Below the pieces are notes generated by a model that saw only the letters and a program-made list of their open reading frames with translations, did not search any database and was not told the origin of the DNA. Shown in pieces: positions 58,901 through 64,000 of a stretch of 64,000 bases of DNA (position 1 is the first letter of the stretch; each line of letters starts with the position of its first letter). Source of the DNA: Craterostigma plantagineum (lineage: Eukaryota; Streptophyta; Magnoliopsida; Lamiales; Linderniaceae); contig JAPQWV010001117.1 in NCBI GenBank assembly GCA_027422505.1, positions 1 to 64,000 of the forward strand. Reading direction: 5' to 3'. Position numbers and translations under genes: made by a program.

Positions 58901-60240
58901 GTCATAAAACTATTAAGCTTACAAGTCCCTGCTTTATTTACCCTTATGACTGTGTTGTCGGGCAGGATCACTCTTGATTCCTCTATCTCATGTAAATCAT
59001 GTAATAAACCTAAGTTACCACACACATGTCTAGTTGCACCCGAATCTACCAACCAAATATCAGAATTGATTTTCTCAGGAAGGTTAAAGGACAGACAAGT
59101 ACCTACTGGTTTCTCACCTTGCTGCCCTAGCCCAACTGAGTCAGATGACACACCAGGCACGGGTTGACTTATCAAGGCTTTCAGGCTGTTAAGCTGAAGA
59201 GGTGTAAGGTGGAGATTTACCAACGCATCTGTCCCTGGAAAAGAAGCATATCCTGTCTGATTTGCTTGGTAGCCTCCATTGTGAGTCGTTTCCGCTGGTG
59301 CCAAATTCAATCTTGCTCCTCTGAACTTGGCATTCTGCTTATAGCCCGGTGGGTATCCATAGACTTGATAGCAAGTATCGATAGTATGCCCTTTCTTGTG
59401 GCAATGGCTGCAAACTGGTTTACTCGAGTCCTTTCTGTAACTGTGGAATCCCTTCTTGACAGTTTCTTGATCATTTCTTGCAGCTAAGATTTGCATATTG
59501 TTTGTCTGCTCATCCATTCCCCGTGGTAACCCTTGAACCATGGATCTCTGTTTCTCCTCCTGAACTAACAGAGAAAACACCTTGTTAATGGTGGGCATGG
59601 GATCCATGAGCAAGATCTGCCCCCTTATCTATGCATAGCTATCATTCAATCCCATAAGGAAGGCTAAGACATATTCCTCATCGAGGTGTGCCTTCATGGC
59701 ATTGGCTCCACCGCAAGTGCATTGACACGGTGGGCGATAGCTAGCAAGTTCCTCCCATAGCGTCTTCAGCTTAGTGTAATAGGCCGCAATGCTGCTGGAA
59801 TTCTGCCCAAGATTTACCAATTCTTTCTTCAATTGAAAGATCCGTGGCTTATTAGTCTGACCAAAGCGTTCTTGGAGATCATCCCAAACCTCTTTCGCAG
59901 ATGAACTATAAAGAATACTAGCGGAAATTTCTTTGGTAACCGAATTCAAGATCCACGAGATCACAATGTTGTTATTCCGCTTCCATGCACTGACTTTGCT
60001 CAGATCAGTCGCCGCTGCCGGTTTTATATCGCCGTTCACAAATCCCTCTTTGTTCCTTCCAATCAAGGCAATCATCATGGATCTACTCCACGTCCTGTAA
60101 TTGTCACCATTCAGCTGCTCGTGGACGAGCAGCTGCCCAGAGGTGTCATTCCCGTTTAAGAAATAGGGATCATTCCCCAATCCAATTGGTGCTGTGCCTG
60201 ATGTATTGGCCGCACTGTGATCTGGAATTTCTGTCGTCAT
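55930..60240 (-). pseudogene. Copia-F gag-pol, nearly complete but interrupted
   Basis: Gag starts at ATG 60240 (MTTEIPDHSAANTSG). A TAG at 59629-59631 replaces a codon in DSYA/IRGQILLMDP, then the same frame runs on with zinc knuckle CSHCHKKGHTIDTC and the protease DSGATRHV. Frame breaks follow at about 58820 (end of protease) and about 58520 (after GAG-pre-integrase DLWHNRLGHPSDRVL). The long frame 58424-56742 carries the integrase core (VDDYSRFTWLF from the preceding codons, RSDNAKEF) and reverse transcriptase up to LLVYVDDIIL; a shift follows at about 56790. RNase H (56685-55930) has CDADWGACRD, STEAEYRAL and HIEIDCHFIRHH, with a last shift near 55980. The RT catalytic site is intact. The five or so lesions look recent. 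Confidence 0.92.
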
Positions 60241-60316
60241 CTTAGATTATCGATTGATTCTTCTCAAGATTGTAATTCAGACCTTGATCTTCGCAGCAAG
60301 CTTCGCTCTGATACCC

Positions 60317-60866
60317 TAACAAAATTTGCAGAAATTTGTGTTTGTGTTTGTGAACAGATTCTTTACGTGGTTCGGATTGAGATCAATCCTACATCCACGG
60401 CCAATGGAAGATTTCTATTGATGAACACAGAATTTTTACAGAAGAGAGGGAATCGCACTCTCTCTATCGCACAAGAATCTCACGCACACAGTTGCAAATT
60501 ACACAAACGCAATTTCAGAGGTGAATTAGTCTTTTAAGGAAGTTGGCGCCAAAAGACGTCTCATGAGAAATCGTCAGCAGCACCCACGACTTGCTAAAAA
60601 CTCACTATTCTTCAGCAGCTAAGATACGGCCGTGATATGAGTGTATGAGCCCGTGACTTGCGGCAGAAAGGTCATCAGATAGTGCTCACGGCCGTGAGAC
60701 TGGAATCATAAAGCCGAGACATACGGCAGAGGGGTCTCTTCAGATCATGCTAGATCTTCACGGCCGTGAGGCTGAAGTCGCGAGCCCGTGAATCGTGGCA
60801 GCAGCCAAACCCATCATCGATCTTCTGTACTCAACTCATGTTCATTTCCTTGCTTTAATTTTAACA
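60317..60866 (-). repeat. Copia-F 5' LTR
   Basis: 550 bp; it has a 14-bp stretch (around TCGCACTCTCTCTA, about 60451) not in the other LTR. The inner end leads directly to the primer site. Confidence 0.92.
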
Positions 60867-60871
60867 TTAGG

Positions 60872-63018
60872 TAACGAGGAAAGGAGGTTTTGAAAGTAAT
60901 GTGTAGAAAACCCTAACAGTCCTTAAGCTTCGGATTTTATATTTCATAGGTATTTAAGTGATTAAATATATACTTTGATGAATTTTAATAGATAAAGAGG
61001 TTATGAGAATTTTGATGATTTTGTAGCGTATCACTTTCTGGAATTAGAATAGAATTTTGAGATGGTCAAATGGTAGATTAGTTGCTGCTTTAAATATACA
61101 TGTTCGACAGCTATAAGTTTCAAGTGCAGCACAAAAATCGGGCGATTTGTAAGTGATGGAATATTGAATCGACCAAAACTAGGTCATGTTGAGTATGACT
61201 AACTCGATTTATGACTAATATGATATTTAAGTGAATTATCGGCGATTTCCTCAAATCGGACAATTCAAGACTCGACGAAATTCGTGTGGACTAACAGTAA
61301 TCGGGCGATTTTGGGAAGCATTGAGGCTCGGCGAAATTATAATCGGGCGATTTAAGTGCTTCAATCGGGCGATTCCATGAGAACTAACCCTCGGCGAAAC
61401 TAGGTTCTTAGTGCCATAAATCGGGCGATACAAGAGTATGACAAATCGGGCGAAACAAGTTGAGGTACATAAATGAAATCGGGCGATTTTGGAAGCTACT
61501 AAAACTCAGCGAAACCTACGAGAAATTGGGCGACTTGGAGACTCTAATAAGAGAAAAAAAATAAGTCAAAGGACATACCAAGTCAGGCGATTTTAGGATT
61601 TATAGAATCGGGTGAGAAAACCCTAAAGTGAGGACTCGCCGTGTTGCTTAAAACATCACAAGGAATCTACCGATTAGAATATAATGAATCGGGCGAAACT
61701 TGCTTATGTGCATAAATCAGTTGGACGGGGCTAAAATACTATAATAGTTACTCTCGACGAAACCTAGGTGGTCCTAACGTGAATTTAGTTTAGACTACCA
61801 ATCGGGCGATTTATTAAATTCAGTATAATTAGTTTAAATCTTTGTATGATTCGAGCGAACTAATAAGAGTTTCGGGAGTTGACGTTGACTGCTAAGGAAA
61901 TATTCAAAAATAATTATTTTTAGATTAGTACAGTTCGGGGAATAGTACAAATACTAATAATATTTATATATTTAGAGGTCCGAGATTTAGGAAGTCCACC
62001 AGATACCGTACCCGATTATATCAGGAGGACAGGTAGGTGAATTATTCATCTACAATGCGTAAACACATATCTGATCTGATGCGCTCCTATGTGATTAAAT
62101 GATTTACGTGATTTACGTGTTATATATATTTTACGTACGTTTCATGTGGATCATGTTTTTATATGTTATCACGTTTATATGCATGGCATATGCATATCAT
62201 ATCACAGGGGTGAGAAATTTACACCGTATTGAGACGGTTGACTTGAGATATTGTCGAGCGGGGTAGAATGAGATGTTTGTGATTTTGTTGTTGACTCGTT
62301 GAGGAGTCGAGGTTGGTACTCGTATGACACCTGACGGCAGACAGGCGTGATCGATCTGTCTACTCGGGCGTGAACGTCCCGAGGTGCAAAACCGTCGTGA
62401 TTATATTTTCAGCGGAGGGAGCGACCTGACAGGGCAGTTGCGTGATCATCAAAACGCTGTCGGCGTAGGCTACCGCTTACGGAAGAGCGGCCTAGCAGGC
62501 AGTTTCGTGATCGTCAAAACGCTGCTAGTGTAAGCTTCCGTATGCTATTATTATGGGCGCGCGAGGCGAGTCTGACCTAGGGCCCTGTGTTGTGTGATTT
62601 GAGATATGATTGTAGGAAAAGAAAGAGTGAACATTGCGTGTGAGATATTGGAATCGAGAATGAGCGTTCACGTGCATACATACATTTTTATTCACCTACT
62701 GGGCAAATCGCTCAGTGTTTACGTGTTGTAGGTACTGAGTCTGACGCCGATGCGCGTCACGACTGAGGCGGCTGGTGGAGGTGCTCCACGAACTTTTGAG
62801 GGCGGGGCGGTACATGGATGACGACCTGTGGAGTGGCTTTAGGGCTTTTGTAATCTTGATATTTTGGGGCTTTGGCCTATGTATAGTGAAGACGATGTAG
62901 ACAGATTTTTCTAGTTATGTTTATTATTTTAGGAAAAAGTTTTTGTTAAACGGGCCCTCCGCGGCTTACGTTGTGAAAATCCGCCACTAACCTTAATTAG
63001 AAAAGTAGGGTCGCTACA
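60872..63018 (+). mobile_element. Gypsy-type LTR sequence, right end (Gypsy-G)
   Basis: It ends AGTAGGGTCGCTACA at 63018, a Gypsy LTR terminus. Its last 870 bp resemble the inverted fragment at 7625-8338. It contains duplicated GTGATC-TCAAAACGCTG blocks (about 62438 and 62500). The left limit is uncertain and may lie before Copia-F, at 53792 or beyond. No primer site or gag of its own follows, so it is a solo or broken LTR abutting a Copia fragment. Confidence 0.6.
61135..61815. repeat. Dispersed TCGGGCGA(T/A)-type motif array
   Basis: A 10-12-bp motif recurs about 18 times in 700 bp with irregular spacing. TCGGGCGATTT-like copies lie at about 61138, 61301, 61343, 61365, 61421, 61479 and 61802. 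TCGGGCGAAAC-like copies lie at 61446 and 61689. CTCGGCGAAA or CTCGACGAAA copies lie at 61271, 61327, 61390 and 61753. Degenerate versions lie at 61238, 61505, 61526, 61583 and 61607. Between copies the sequence is not repeated, so this is not a simple tandem array. Confidence 0.8.
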
Positions 63019-64000
63019 TGAATGCCAACGACGCTGCTGACATGCTGCACCCGAAGTTGACGAACAACAACAGACGGCGTTGGACACTTGGAATCATAAT
63101 GATTTCATGTGTTGTAACTACATTCTGAACGCCCTGGACGACTCCCTATACAACGTCTATGCAGCCGCTAAAACTGCTAATGAGTTGTGGGACTCGTTGG
63201 ACAAAAAGTACAAAACCGATGACGCCGGGCTGAAGAAATTCATTGTCGGCAGGTTTTTGGACTATAAGATGACCGACACCAAACCAGTTTTGGATCAGGT
63301 CCGTGATCTGCAGTTGATAATCCACGATATACACGCAGAGAATATGCAGATCAGCGAACCCTTCCAGGTAACTGCTATAATAGAGAAGCTGCCGCCCCTG
63401 TGGAAGGACTTCAAGAACTACCACTAGCACAAGTGTATGGAAATGGGGCTTGAGGACCTGATTATGAGGCTTTGAATCGAGAAGATAATCGAAGGATCGA
63501 GGCCAAGAACAAAAGGGGCAGCGTGGAGGTACGTGCGAACCTGGCCGAATCTAACACCGGCAAAATGCGCAAGAGGCCTAGTACGACGCAACAGAAGCCG
63601 AACAAAATAAGGGGCAACTGCCAATTGCGACAAACCTGGGCATATGGCTAAGGACTGTCGGCTAAAGAAAAAGAGCAAAAAGAACCAAGCTCACCTGACC
63701 GAGGCAAAACGGGGGACAGATCTGACAGAGATGGACCTAGCCTCCGTCGTATACGAGGCCAACGTGGTGGATAATCCTAGGTCGTGGTACATCGACTCTG
63801 GAGCAACTCGCCACATCTGCTCTGATAAGGAGATGCTTTCAAACTACATTCCTATCTCAGGCATGAAGCTATTTATGGGCAATGCAGCCACCTCTGACAT
63901 CGTCGGATTAGGGAGGGTAGTGCTGAAGATGACCTCGGGTATGGAACTCACTCTTATGGACGTGCTGCATGTGCCAGACATCCGCAAGAACTTGGTGTCC
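63019..64000 (+). pseudogene. Copia gag-protease fragment, continues past window
   Basis: From about 63060 the product shows a gag core (NHNDFMCCNYILNALDD, ANELWDSLDKKYKTDD). A TAG follows NYH at 63425-63427. The zinc knuckle ([12 protein letters not shown], about 63620-63660) has its first Cys in another frame. The protease follows with [13 protein letters not shown] (63785) and [15 protein letters not shown] at the window end. Gag lacks its N-terminus, where the Gypsy LTR stops. It differs from the other five Copia elements here. Confidence 0.85.

Larger units (their letters stand above)
55349..60866 (-). mobile_element. RE1-like Copia retrotransposon, recent insertion (Copia-F)
   Basis: LTRs at 55349-55884 and 60317-60866 are flanked by a perfect 5-bp duplication TTAGG (55344-55348 and 60867-60871). 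The element strand shows the 5' LTR followed by GGGTATCAGAGC (primer site, complement at 60305-60316) and a purine tract CTTGCGGGGGCG before the 3' LTR. Gag to RNase H is collinear with RE1-type Copia elements. The LTRs differ by about six substitutions that I can count and one 14-bp indel. Confidence 0.93.

Overview
The window reads as nuclear DNA of a higher plant, most likely a eudicot: spliced gene remnants with GT-AG introns, plant-type Copia, Gypsy and Sirevirus retrotransposons, a Mutator-like element (MULE), hAT, Stowaway and Harbinger-type MITEs, an L1-type LINE, and AT-rich spacers. I see no bacterial operons, CRISPR, phage genes, tRNA or rRNA genes. The species cannot be fixed from the sequence alone. 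I found no convincing undescribed biological system; the interest lies in two decayed host genes and in the order in which mobile elements nested into each other.

Left edge (1-4632): AT-rich spacer with two MITE-like elements, then a ten-exon O-acetylserine (thiol)lyase (cysteine synthase) gene on the minus strand. Its exon phasing is complete, but it carries one reading-frame break and one nonsense codon.

4633-20992: a stack of minus-strand LTR elements. A deleted Copia element (4633-7624) has its right LTR cut by a Gypsy LTR fragment (7625-8338). This is followed by a Gypsy element with 2.3-kb LTRs (8339-20992). Its 5' LTR was later hit by a 367-bp MITE (TSD CAA) and a 3.8-kb MULE (10-bp TSD GAGATAAGTA); its interior carries a GC-rich hAT-like MITE.

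20993-26529: a 5'-truncated plus-strand Copia element split by a 1-kb hAT-type element with an 8-bp TSD. Its 3' LTR ends 36 bp before the ATG of the next gene remnant.

26566-30999: a broken BOBBER1/NudC-domain (CS domain) gene on the plus strand. It lies in two pieces that share a direct duplication of about 260 bp and are separated by 2.7 kb holding a Stowaway MITE, a hAT MITE and unassigned, possibly LTR-like, sequence.

31203-36628: a retroposed 1-kb element with an 11-bp TSD, three further DNA transposons with clear or moderate TSDs, and an L1-type LINE with endonuclease and reverse transcriptase remnants.

36629-47006: a nearly complete Sirevirus (minus strand) with long LTRs, a 614-codon gag, a pol with one main nonsense codon, and a cluster of polypurine-tract repeats.

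47778-53791: an older Copia element with 213-bp LTRs (minus), containing microsatellites and a probable SINE. 55349-60866: a young RE1-like Copia element (minus) with nearly identical LTRs and a 5-bp TSD, TTAGG. 60867-63018: the tail of a Gypsy LTR on the plus strand with an unusual dispersed array of a TCGGGCGA-type motif. 63019-64000: a Copia gag-protease fragment cut by the window end.

No open reading frame here is likely to encode an intact working host protein. The gag/pol frames are element proteins, each with lesions.
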